Part shown: positions 1 to 5,173 of the stretch, in pieces
Position numbering within the stretch: the first letter of the stretch is position 1
Layout of the letters: each line of letters opens with the position of its first letter
Assembly: GCA_012510865.1 (NCBI GenBank)
Contig: JAAZHF010000397.1
Location: 1 to 5,173, forward strand
DNA length: 5,173 bases
DNA from: Gammaproteobacteria bacterium
GTDB taxonomy: Bacteria; Pseudomonadota; Gammaproteobacteria; Xanthomonadales; Xanthomonadaceae
Direction: 5' to 3'
The notes under the pieces: generated by a model
Told to the model about the DNA's origin: nothing
The model's input: only the letters and a program-made list of their open reading frames with translations
The model's database searches: none
Program-made: the position numbers and the translations under genes

Positions 1-1381
1 GGGGCGGCTGGCTGGTGAAGTAGGTCTTGACGCCGTCGAGCACCGCGCGCGCCACGTTCGACTGGAACGCCGGATCGCCCAGCCGCTTTTCCTCCTCGGG
101 ATTGGAGAGGAAGGCGGTCTCGCCCAGCATCGCGGGCATGTCCGCGGTGCGCAGCACCGCGAAGTTGGCACGCTCGATGTGGGGCTTGTGGTTGTTGCCG
201 ATGCGCTTGAGGCCCTCGAGCACGTGGTTGCCCGCGTCCTCCGACGCCTTCATCTGTCCGCTCTGGGTGAGGTCGAGCAGCACGTTGGTGAGCATGCTGT
301 CCGAGGTCGCCACCTTGCCGCCACCGATCAGGTCGGCCGCGTTCTCCTTGTCCGCCAGCCATCGCGCCCGCTGCGAGGACGCGCCCTTGAGCGAGAGCAC
401 GTACACCGACGATCCCTTGGCGCTGCGGTTCTCCGCGGCGTCGGCGTGGATCGAGATGAACATGTCCGCGCCGGCGGCGCGCGCAAGCTGCGCGCGGCGG
501 TTGAGCGGGATGAAGACGTCGGCGTCGCGCACCAGGTGCGCCTTCAGGCCCGGGGTGGCATCCACCTGGCGCGCGAGCTCGCGCGCGATGGCGAGGGTGA
601 TGTCCTTCTCGCGCTTGCCGGTCGGACCCACGGCACCGGGGTCCTGGCCGCCGTGGCCGTCGTCGATCGCGATCACCAGCGGGCGCGCGGCGCCGCTGGC
701 CGCGGCTTCGGCGGCGTTGGGAAGGGTCGGCACCGCCTGCCGCGGCGACGGGTCGCTCGATGGCTGCGGCCGCTGCGGCGATGCCGTGGACGTGGCCGGC
801 GGCGCGCCTGCGCCGGCGGGAAGGCTTGCGATCAGGCGCGACGTGGCCTCGTTCGAGGCCCGGGACGCGTCGACGGCCGAACGGGCGGCGCCGCTCTGGG
901 TCGCCGCGGCGATCCGCGCGATCGGATCGGCGGCCGGGGGCGTGGAGCCGGCAGCAGCGCCGGGCGCGGCCGGGCCATGGTCTCCGGGCCACTCCAGGAC
1001 GAGGCGCAGGCCGTCCGCCCCGGACTCGAAGCGCGGCTCCATCGCCACCACCGGCATTGCGAGGTCGAAGACCACGCGCGTGGTGCCCGGCGCCGGCCGC
1101 CCGCTGCGGACGCCGCTGCCCACGCCTGCCCCGGCCGGGAGCTTCGCCCGCGGCGCGATGCGGCTGCCCGGGAAGTCGACGACCAGGCGGTCGGGGCCGC
1201 TGAGCGGGATGAGGCGGAACTCGGCCCTGGCGTCCAGGTGCAGCTCGGCGCGCGTTCCCGTGGGTCCGGCGCTCAGGCGCAAGTCATTGATTTCAGCGGC
1301 CCGGACGAGGTTCCAGGCCAGCGCGCCCAGGAGGGCCGCACCGAGCAGGAGTTGCTGGAGATGGATTCCCCGGAGGCGCAT
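1..1381 (-). CDS. amiC: N-acetylmuramoyl-L-alanine amidase (AmiC/AmiB type), 3' end cut by window edge
   Basis: Zinc amidase that cuts the amide bond between N-acetylmuramic acid and the stem peptide, splitting septal peptidoglycan in the periplasm during cell separation. 460 residues are visible with no stop before the left edge. Residues 1-29 look like a Sec signal peptide: basic start MRLRGIH, hydrophobic LLLGAALLGALAW, then VRA-AE. Residues about 30-132 form an AMIN domain (RLVVDFPG at 65-72, TRVVFDL at 101-107), which targets the division site. An Ala/Pro/Ser-rich linker spans about 134-232. The Amidase_3 domain runs from about 233 to 457, with zinc ligands H243 (DGHGGQDPGA), E258 (GKREKD) and H312 (SIHAD), and catalytic E421 (GETAFLSN). 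The long insert between H312 and E421 (WLADKENAADLIGG and following) resembles the inhibitory-helix region of EnvC/NlpD-regulated amidases. Family members in related bacteria often carry a C-terminal LysM domain, which would lie outside this window. Position after tsaE matches E. coli and Pseudomonas amiB, so either symbol could be used. Start chosen at ATG 1381 for its compact signal peptide; in-frame GTG 1420 is an alternative. Confidence 0.93.
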   Translation of the reverse strand, partial: MRLRGIHLQQLLLGAALLGALAWNLVRAAEINDLRLSAGPTGTRAELHLDARAEFRLIPLSGPDRLVVDFPGSRIAPRAKLPAGAGVGSGVRSGRPAPGTTRVVFDLAMPVVAMEPRFESGADGLRLVLEWPGDHGPAAPGAAAGSTPPAADPIARIAAATQSGAARSAVDASRASNEATSRLIASLPAGAGAPPATSTASPQRPQPSSDPSPRQAVPTLPNAAEAAASGAARPLVIAIDDGHGGQDPGAVGPTGKREKDITLAIARELARQVDATPGLKAHLVRDADVFIPLNRRAQLARAAGADMFISIHADAAENRSAKGSSVYVLSLKGASSQRARWLADKENAADLIGGGKVATSDSMLTNVLLDLTQSGQMKASEDAGNHVLEGLKRIGNNHKPHIERANFAVLRTADMPAMLGETAFLSNPEEEKRLGDPAFQSNVARAVLDGVKTYFTSQPP

Positions 1382-1420
1382 GGCCGCAAGTGAAGCACCA
1401 TGCCGCCGTCTTTGCAACAC

Positions 1421-1431
1421 TTTTTCCCTTA
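1421..1431 (-). promoter_or_regulatory. Shine-Dalgarno-like site upstream of the amidase
   Basis: In the gap between tsaE and the amidase the minus strand reads TAAGGG at 1431-1426, followed by five A residues and then GTG at 1420-1418, which is in frame with the amidase. TAAGG pairs perfectly with the 3' end of 16S rRNA, and the spacing is normal for GTG 1420 or TTG 1417. It is too far (about 45 bases) to serve ATG 1381. If functional, it favours an amidase start 12-13 codons upstream of the annotated one. Confidence 0.4.
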
Positions 1432-1462
1432 CGAATCCGGCACCTGCCTCCGCTTCCTCGGG

Positions 1463-1954
1463 CTACGGTTCAGGAAGCCCGCGCAAACGTCGCTCGCGGT
1501 CGAACGCGGCCGCCCAGTCGTCCCCCGTCGACCCGCGGAAGCGCAGCAGGCAGGCGCGTCCTTCGTCCAGGACCTCGAGCGCGACCTCGAGGTCGGGCGC
1601 AGGCAGCGCCCCGGCGCCGCGCTCGGGCCATTCCACCAGCCACAGCCGGGCGTCGGCGTCGTCGAGGCCGAGGAATTCGAGCTCCCCGGCGTTCCCGATG
1701 CGGTACAGGTCCAGGTGCAGGACTTCGCCGCCGGCGGCGAGCGGATAGCGCTCGACCAGGGTGTAGGTGGGACTCTTCACCGGCCCGGACACGCCCAGCC
1801 CGCGCAGCCAGGCGCGCGCGATCGTGGTCTTGCCGGTGCCCAGGTCGCCGTGCAGGTGCACGACCGCCCCGGCAGGAGCCGTCGAGGCGAGGTCGGCGGC
1901 CAGCGTCTCGGTGGCGCCCGCATCCGGCAGGTAGGCGCTGCGCACGGAGGACAT
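1463..1954 (-). CDS. tsaE: tRNA threonylcarbamoyladenosine biosynthesis ATPase TsaE
   Basis: P-loop ATPase that works with TsaB and TsaD in the cytoplasm to transfer threonylcarbamoyl to A37 of ANN-decoding tRNAs (t6A); ATP turnover by TsaE resets the TsaBD complex. With ATG 1954 the protein is 163 residues, close to the roughly 150 of E. coli TsaE. The Walker A motif GDLGTGKTT lies at residues 36-44, the family switch motif VKSPTYTLVE at 59-68, HLDLYRI at 80-86, ELEFLGL at 91-97 and LVEWPER at 106-112, all hallmarks of the family in the expected order. The ATG shares its A with the nnr stop codon (TGATG), the usual arrangement for translational coupling, and no clear Shine-Dalgarno precedes it. 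An in-frame GTG two codons upstream at 1960 would give 165 residues. The gene is the second of the nnr-tsaE-amidase run. Confidence 0.96.
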   Translation of the reverse strand: MSSVRSAYLPDAGATETLAADLASTAPAGAVVHLHGDLGTGKTTIARAWLRGLGVSGPVKSPTYTLVERYPLAAGGEVLHLDLYRIGNAGELEFLGLDDADARLWLVEWPERGAGALPAPDLEVALEVLDEGRACLLRFRGSTGDDWAAAFDRERRLRGLPEP

Positions 1955-3447
1955 CAGCACGCGTCCACGCCGCGGAGCGCGGCGACCAGGTCGCTGGGCA
2001 GCAGGCCGCGCCCGCCACCCTCGCGGGCCGCGCGGTCGCCGGCCACCGCATGCAGCAGCGCACCCGCGGCGGCGGCCTCCGCCGCGGCCAGGCCCTGGGC
2101 GCGCAGCGCGGCGATGATGCCGGTCAGCACATCGCCCATGCCGCCCACGGCCATGCCCGGGTTGCCGGCATCGATGATCCAGGTGCGTCCGTCGGGGGCC
2201 GCCACCACCGTGCCCGCGCCCTTGAGCACGGCGACGCAGCCAAGCCGCGCGACCAGCGCCTGCGCGGCGGCGATGCGGTCGCGCCCGACCTCGTCGCGCA
2301 TCCGCCCCAGCAGGCGCGCGGCCTCGCCGGGATGCGGCGTGACCACGGTCCCGCCGGGAAGGGGGCGCGGGTTCGCGGCAAGCAGGTTCAGCGCGTCGGC
2401 GTCGACCACCAGCGCGTGGGCCCGCGAGGTCGCCGTGGCCACGAGGCTGCGGGCCCAGTCGTCCCGGCCCAGGCCCGGGCCGAGCGCGCAGACATCGGCC
2501 GCCGCCAGCAGCGGCCCCATCTGCATGGGGTCCTCGATCGCATGCGCCATCGCTTCCGGGCTGCGCGCCAGCAGCGGGCCCACGTGCGCCGCTCGCGTGG
2601 CCACGCTCACAAGGCCCGCCCCCGCGCGCAGGGCGGCGGCCGCGGCCAGCATGGCGGCCCCGCCCATGCCGTGGTTGCCGCCCGCGACCAGCACGTGGCC
2701 GGCATCGCCCTTGTGCGCGGTGCGCGCGCGGACCGGCAGCAGGCCGCGCAGCGCCGGCGGGCGCAGCCGCAGTGCGCGCGGCGACACGCCGTCGAAGGCC
2801 GCGGGCGACACGTCGAGCGACGCCAGCTCCAGGACGCCGACGTGGTCGAGGGCAGCGCCCGTCGCGAGCCCGGCGTGGTCGCCCATGAACTGCAGGGTGC
2901 GGCTGGCGCGCACCGCGATCCCGGGGACGTCGCCGCAGGAGGCGTCCACGCCCGAGGGCACGTCGAGCGCGAGCACCGGCGCGCCGCTGGCGGCGATGGC
3001 CGCGATCAGCGCGTTGCTCGCGTCGTCGGGCCGACCGTCGAAACCGATCCCGAAGAGCGCGTCGACCACCAGGTCGCAGCCCGCCAGTCCCGCACCGGCG
3101 GTCGAGACGCGGCCGCCGGCGTCCACGAAGGCCGCCATCGCGCGGCGCGCCAGGTCGCTGCGCGGCGCCTCGCCCGGCGCGTGCACCGCCCTCACGTCGC
3201 GGCCGGCCTCGAGCGCGTGCCGGGCCAGTACGTAGCCATCGCCGCCGTTGTTGCCGGGCCCGCAGGCGACCACGATGCGCAGCGCCCGGGGCCAGTGCGC
3301 GAGCACGCAGCGCCAGGCCGCCGCCCCCGCGCGCCGCATCAGTTCGGACTCATCGCCGCCGAGCAGCGCCGTCGCCTGCGCCTCGATCCGGCGCATCGCG
3401 GCGACGTCGAACAGCGGCGTGGCGGCCTCGGTTCCGGTGGCGTGCAT
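1954..3447 (-). CDS. nnr: Bifunctional NAD(P)H-hydrate epimerase / ADP-dependent NAD(P)H-hydrate dehydratase
   Basis: Metabolite-repair enzyme of 497 residues. The N-terminal YjeF_N domain interconverts R- and S-NAD(P)HX, and the C-terminal ribokinase-like domain dehydrates S-NAD(P)HX back to NAD(P)H using ADP. The N domain (about 10-225) shows the nucleotide loop GPGNNGGDG (63-71), VVDALFGIGFDG (127-138) and LDVPSGVDA (161-169). The C domain (about 230-495) shows HKGDAGHVLVAGG (245-257), GAGLVSVAT (276-284), GPGLG (323-327), VVDADALNLLA (347-357), TPHPGEAARLLG (370-381), VLKGAGTVV (407-415) and GGMGDVLTGI (435-444), with catalytic Asp439. Length and domain order match the fused bacterial form. 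The lysine usually found in the T-x-T-F-x3-K-x-G motif of the N domain is His191 here. ATG 3447 has no Shine-Dalgarno and lies just downstream of a -10-like element, so the transcript may be leaderless. It is the first gene of the leftward operon and diverges from queG. Confidence 0.97.
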   Translation of the reverse strand: MHATGTEAATPLFDVAAMRRIEAQATALLGGDESELMRRAGAAAWRCVLAHWPRALRIVVACGPGNNGGDGYVLARHALEAGRDVRAVHAPGEAPRSDLARRAMAAFVDAGGRVSTAGAGLAGCDLVVDALFGIGFDGRPDDASNALIAAIAASGAPVLALDVPSGVDASCGDVPGIAVRASRTLQFMGDHAGLATGAALDHVGVLELASLDVSPAAFDGVSPRALRLRPPALRGLLPVRARTAHKGDAGHVLVAGGNHGMGGAAMLAAAAALRAGAGLVSVATRAAHVGPLLARSPEAMAHAIEDPMQMGPLLAAADVCALGPGLGRDDWARSLVATATSRAHALVVDADALNLLAANPRPLPGGTVVTPHPGEAARLLGRMRDEVGRDRIAAAQALVARLGCVAVLKGAGTVVAAPDGRTWIIDAGNPGMAVGGMGDVLTGIIAALRAQGLAAAEAAAAGALLHAVAGDRAAREGGGRGLLPSDLVAALRGVDAC

Positions 3448-3473
3448 CGCACGGATTCTATACTCGCCCCACC
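3448..3473. promoter_or_regulatory. Divergent nnr/queG spacer with overlapping -10-like elements on both strands
   Basis: This 26-base spacer is the only DNA between two divergent start codons and is AT-rich beside its surroundings. It contains ATTCTATACT. On the plus strand TATACT (3459-3464) could be the queG -10 element, putting transcription start near 3471, three bases before ATG 3474. On the minus strand TATAGA (3462-3457) could be the nnr -10 element, putting the start near 3450, three bases before ATG 3447. The two hexamers share the central TATA. No convincing -35 hexamer is seen on the plus strand at normal spacing, and neither gene has a Shine-Dalgarno sequence. Promoter function and leaderless transcription are inferred. 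Confidence 0.5.
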
Positions 3474-4601
3474 ATGCCCACGCCTTCCGCCGACGCCGGC
3501 GACGCGAGCGCGTCGCGCTCCGGCACCGCCCTGCCCGACCCCGCCGCGCTCGCGCAGCGGATCCGCGCGCTCGTGCGCGAAGCGGGCTTCCAGCGCTGCG
3601 GGATCACCGGCGTCGACCTGGGCGCCGACGAGGGGCACCTCCGCGACTGGCTCGCGCGAGGCTTCCACGGCTCGATGGACTGGATGGCGCGCCACGGCGA
3701 CAAGCGGTCGCGCCCGCGGGAGCTGGTGCCCGGCACGGTCAGCGTGCTTTCCGTCGGCCTCGACTACGGGCGCCGCGACGACGTCGAGGCCTGGGCGACC
3801 CTGGCCGACGGCGAACGGGCCTACGTGGCCCGCTATGCGCTGGGCCGCGACTACCACAAGCTGATGCGCAGCCGCCTGCAGAAGCTGGCCGACCGCATCG
3901 CCGCCGAGGTCGGCCCCTTCGGCCACCGCGTGTTCGTCGACTCCGCGCCGGTGCTGGAGCGCGCGCTCGCGCGCAACGCGGGGCTCGGCTGGATCGGCAA
4001 GCACACCTGCCTGATCGACCGCGACGGCGGCTCCTGGTTCTTCCTCGGCGAGATCTACCTGGACCTGCCGCTGCCGCCCGATGCGCCGGCGACGTCGCAC
4101 TGCGGCAGCTGCACCCGGTGCATCGAGGTCTGCCCGACGCGGGCCATCCTGGGCCCCAACGTGCTCGATGCGCGCCGCTGCATCAGCTACCTCACGATCG
4201 AACACGAGGGGTCGATCGACGAAGAGCTGCGGCCGCTGATGGGCAACCGGATCTTCGGCTGCGACGACTGCCAGCTGGCCTGCCCCTGGAACAAGTTCGC
4301 GCGGCGCCACGACGAGCCCGATTTCCGCGCGCGGAACCGGCTCGACGAGGCCTCCCTCGCCCAACTGTTCGCCTGGGACGAGGAGGAGTTCCTGCGCCGC
4401 ACCGAGGGCACCGCGATCCGCCGCAGCGGGCACGCGCGCTGGCTGCGCAACATCGCGATCGCGCTCGGCAACGCGCCCGGGACGCCGGAGGTGCTGGCGG
4501 CGCTCGCGGCCCGGCGCGACCACCCGGACCCGGTGGTCCGCGAACACGTGCAGTGGGCCCTGGCGCGCCACGCCGGGGCCGCTCCGCGGGAGCAGCCCTA
4601 G
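3474..4601 (+). CDS. queG: Epoxyqueuosine reductase QueG
   Basis: Cobalamin- and iron-sulfur-dependent enzyme that reduces epoxyqueuosine to queuosine at wobble position 34 of His, Asp, Asn and Tyr tRNAs, the last step of the pathway, in the cytoplasm. The 375 residues match the usual length (about 380). Residues 1-22 are a low-complexity extension before the conserved start (AQRIRALVREAGFQRCGITG, 27-46). The DUF1730/cobalamin region includes HGSMDWM (65-71), RYALGRDYHKLM (120-131), VDSAPVLER (155-163, with Asp156 aligned to the catalytic acid) and GLGWIGKHT (170-178). The double-cluster ferredoxin module has C210-x2-C213-x2-C216-x3-C220-P, then C236, and C263-x2-C266-x3-C270-P, all eight cysteines intact. 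The C-terminus (about 285-366) is HEAT-like, with RWLRNIAIALGN. ATG 3474 is the only plausible start and lacks a Shine-Dalgarno. The gene diverges from nnr as in E. coli and converges on pgi. Confidence 0.97.
   Translation: MPTPSADAGDASASRSGTALPDPAALAQRIRALVREAGFQRCGITGVDLGADEGHLRDWLARGFHGSMDWMARHGDKRSRPRELVPGTVSVLSVGLDYGRRDDVEAWATLADGERAYVARYALGRDYHKLMRSRLQKLADRIAAEVGPFGHRVFVDSAPVLERALARNAGLGWIGKHTCLIDRDGGSWFFLGEIYLDLPLPPDAPATSHCGSCTRCIEVCPTRAILGPNVLDARRCISYLTIEHEGSIDEELRPLMGNRIFGCDDCQLACPWNKFARRHDEPDFRARNRLDEASLAQLFAWDEEEFLRRTEGTAIRRSGHARWLRNIAIALGNAPGTPEVLAALAARRDHPDPVVREHVQWALARHAGAAPREQP
4576..4598. terminator. GC-rich hairpin at the convergent queG/pgi ends, terminator-like but without a U tract
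   Basis: GGGC-C-GCTCC-GCG-GGAGC-A-GCCC forms a nine-pair stem with one C/A mismatch and a three-base loop. It occupies the last codons of queG, ending immediately before its TAG, and starts ten bases past the pgi stop on the other strand. No run of T follows on either strand, so it is not a canonical intrinsic terminator. It could still stabilise 3' ends or slow polymerase in both directions. It may also be a chance result of the high GC content. Confidence 0.25.
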
Positions 4602-4607
4602 CCGCTC

Positions 4608-5173
4608 CTACCGGGCGGATCCTGCGCGGATCTCTTCGACGATGGCGCGGGTCACGGCGTCGTCGGCCTCGCCTTCCCCGCGCAGCACGGGCAGCAGCTC
4701 GTCGGCGATGCGCTTGCCGAGGTCCACCCCCCACTGGTCGAAGGCATTGATGCCCCAGAGCAGCGATTGCGCGTAGACGCTGTGCTCGTACATCGCCAGC
4801 AGCGCGCCCAGCGCACGCGGGTCGAGCTCGTCGAGAAGCAGCAGGGTCGACGGGCGGTTGCCCGGGTAGGCCTTCTGCGGGTCGTCCGAGGGCTGGCCGT
4901 TGCCCAGGGCCTCCGCCTGCGCGAGCAGGTTCGCGAGCAGGGCCTGGTGGTGTTCGAGGTGGCCATGCGCCGGGCGCACCACGCCGATGAAGTCGGCCGG
5001 CACCACGTCGGTGCCCTGGTGCAGGGCCTGGAAGAAGCTGTGATGCGCGCCGGTGCCGGCGCCGCCCCAGACCACGGGCGCGGTCGCCATTCCGGCCGGG
5101 CGGCCGTCGCTGCGCACCGACTTGCCGAGGCTTTCCATCACCAGCTGCTGGAGGTAGGCGGGCAGCTGCGCGA
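4608..5173 (-). CDS. pgi: Glucose-6-phosphate isomerase, C-terminal part (5' end beyond window)
   Basis: Interconverts glucose 6-phosphate and fructose 6-phosphate in the cytoplasm (glycolysis, gluconeogenesis). The frame is open from the right edge and ends at TAG 4608-4610, giving 187 complete C-terminal residues, roughly a third of a typical Pgi. Counting from the first full codon (5171-5169), the three catalytic residues of this segment are recognisable: Glu13 in VMESLGKSV, His44 in [16 protein letters not shown], and Lys153 in [17 protein letters not shown] (58-64), [16 protein letters not shown] (74-89), [13 protein letters not shown] (104-116) and GALLAMYEH (122-130) are also typical. 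Odd points are Leu where ESNGK is usual and Asp where WGVELGK is usual. The C-terminus is short ([12 protein letters not shown]). The internal GTG 5141 is not the start, because homology continues upstream of it. The gene converges on queG with six bases between stops. Confidence 0.96.
   Translation of the reverse strand, partial: AQLPAYLQQLVMESLGKSVRSDGRPAGMATAPVVWGGAGTGAHHSFFQALHQGTDVVPADFIGVVRPAHGHLEHHQALLANLLAQAEALGNGQPSDDPQKAYPGNRPSTLLLLDELDPRALGALLAMYEHSVYAQSLLWGINAFDQWGVDLGKRIADELLPVLRGEGEADDAVTRAIVEEIRAGSAR

Noticed and set aside
1381..1420. Possible twin-arginine (Tat) export signal from the RRR in the upstream extension of the amidase, by analogy with E. coli AmiC
   Set aside because: The arginines are about 15 residues before the hydrophobic stretch and are not followed by the x-F-L-K part of the motif. 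A Sec signal from ATG 1381 explains export more simply.
1421..1462. Terminator between tsaE and the amidase
   Set aside because: No inverted repeat followed by a T run was seen on the minus strand. The short gap is better read as an operon spacer.
27..1748. Long plus-strand open frames (573 and 404 codons) opposite the amidase
   Set aside because: The minus strand encodes a complete set of amidase motifs. The plus-strand products are compositionally biased, and their stop-free length follows from the G/C-rich third codon positions of the real gene.
1390..3864. An 824-codon open frame on the plus strand crossing tsaE, nnr and the start of queG
   Set aside because: It is antisense to well-recognised genes, its product is Arg/Ala/Pro/Gly-rich low-complexity sequence with no family motif, and long spurious open frames are expected in such GC-rich DNA.
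3339..4571. A 410-codon minus-strand open frame opposite queG
   Set aside because: The plus strand carries all eight iron-sulfur cysteines and the other QueG motifs in order. The opposite frame is a shadow with no recognisable domain.
1..5173. Insertion sequences, CRISPR repeats, tRNA or rRNA genes, riboswitches, or a new defence or biosynthetic system
   Set aside because: Known core genes fill essentially the whole window with gaps no larger than about 80 bases. No direct repeat array, terminal inverted repeat, tRNA-like fold or unexplained gene was seen on either strand.

Overview
The window is a stretch of very GC-rich bacterial chromosome carrying five housekeeping genes and almost no non-coding DNA. 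Codon third positions are overwhelmingly G or C. The protein sequences and the gene order queG / nnr-tsaE-amidase point to a gammaproteobacterium. The GC content and the character of the amidase and Pgi sequences suggest the Xanthomonadaceae (Lysobacter/Luteimonas-like). That lineage is an inference from sequence character, because no search was run.

Layout from left to right. Bases 1-1381 (minus strand) encode a periplasmic N-acetylmuramoyl-L-alanine amidase (AmiC/AmiB type) whose C-terminus lies beyond the left edge. Bases 1463-1954 (minus) encode TsaE, the ATPase of tRNA t6A synthesis. Bases 1954-3447 (minus) encode Nnr, the bifunctional NAD(P)HX epimerase/dehydratase. nnr and tsaE overlap by one base in a TGATG junction, and the amidase follows after a short gap, so the three look like one leftward operon led by nnr. 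A 26-base divergent spacer (3448-3473) separates nnr from queG (3474-4601, plus), which encodes epoxyqueuosine reductase. queG converges on the C-terminal part of pgi (4608-5173, minus; its N-terminus lies beyond the right edge), with six bases between the two stop codons.

The functions are classic bacterial core: two tRNA modification steps (t6A by TsaE, queuosine by QueG), repair of damaged NAD(P)H (Nnr), cell-wall splitting during division (amidase) and central glycolysis (Pgi). The queG<->nnr-tsaE-amidase block is a known conserved arrangement in gammaproteobacteria such as E. coli and Pseudomonas, where mutL usually follows; mutL is not visible here.

I found no mobile element, CRISPR array, RNA gene, defence system or undescribed multi-gene system. 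The points most worth checking are small. The nnr/queG spacer contains overlapping -10-like elements on both strands, placed so that both transcripts would start about three bases before their ATGs. Nnr, the amidase and Pgi each have a substitution in an otherwise well-conserved motif. The amidase start codon is ambiguous. A hairpin sits at the convergent queG/pgi ends.
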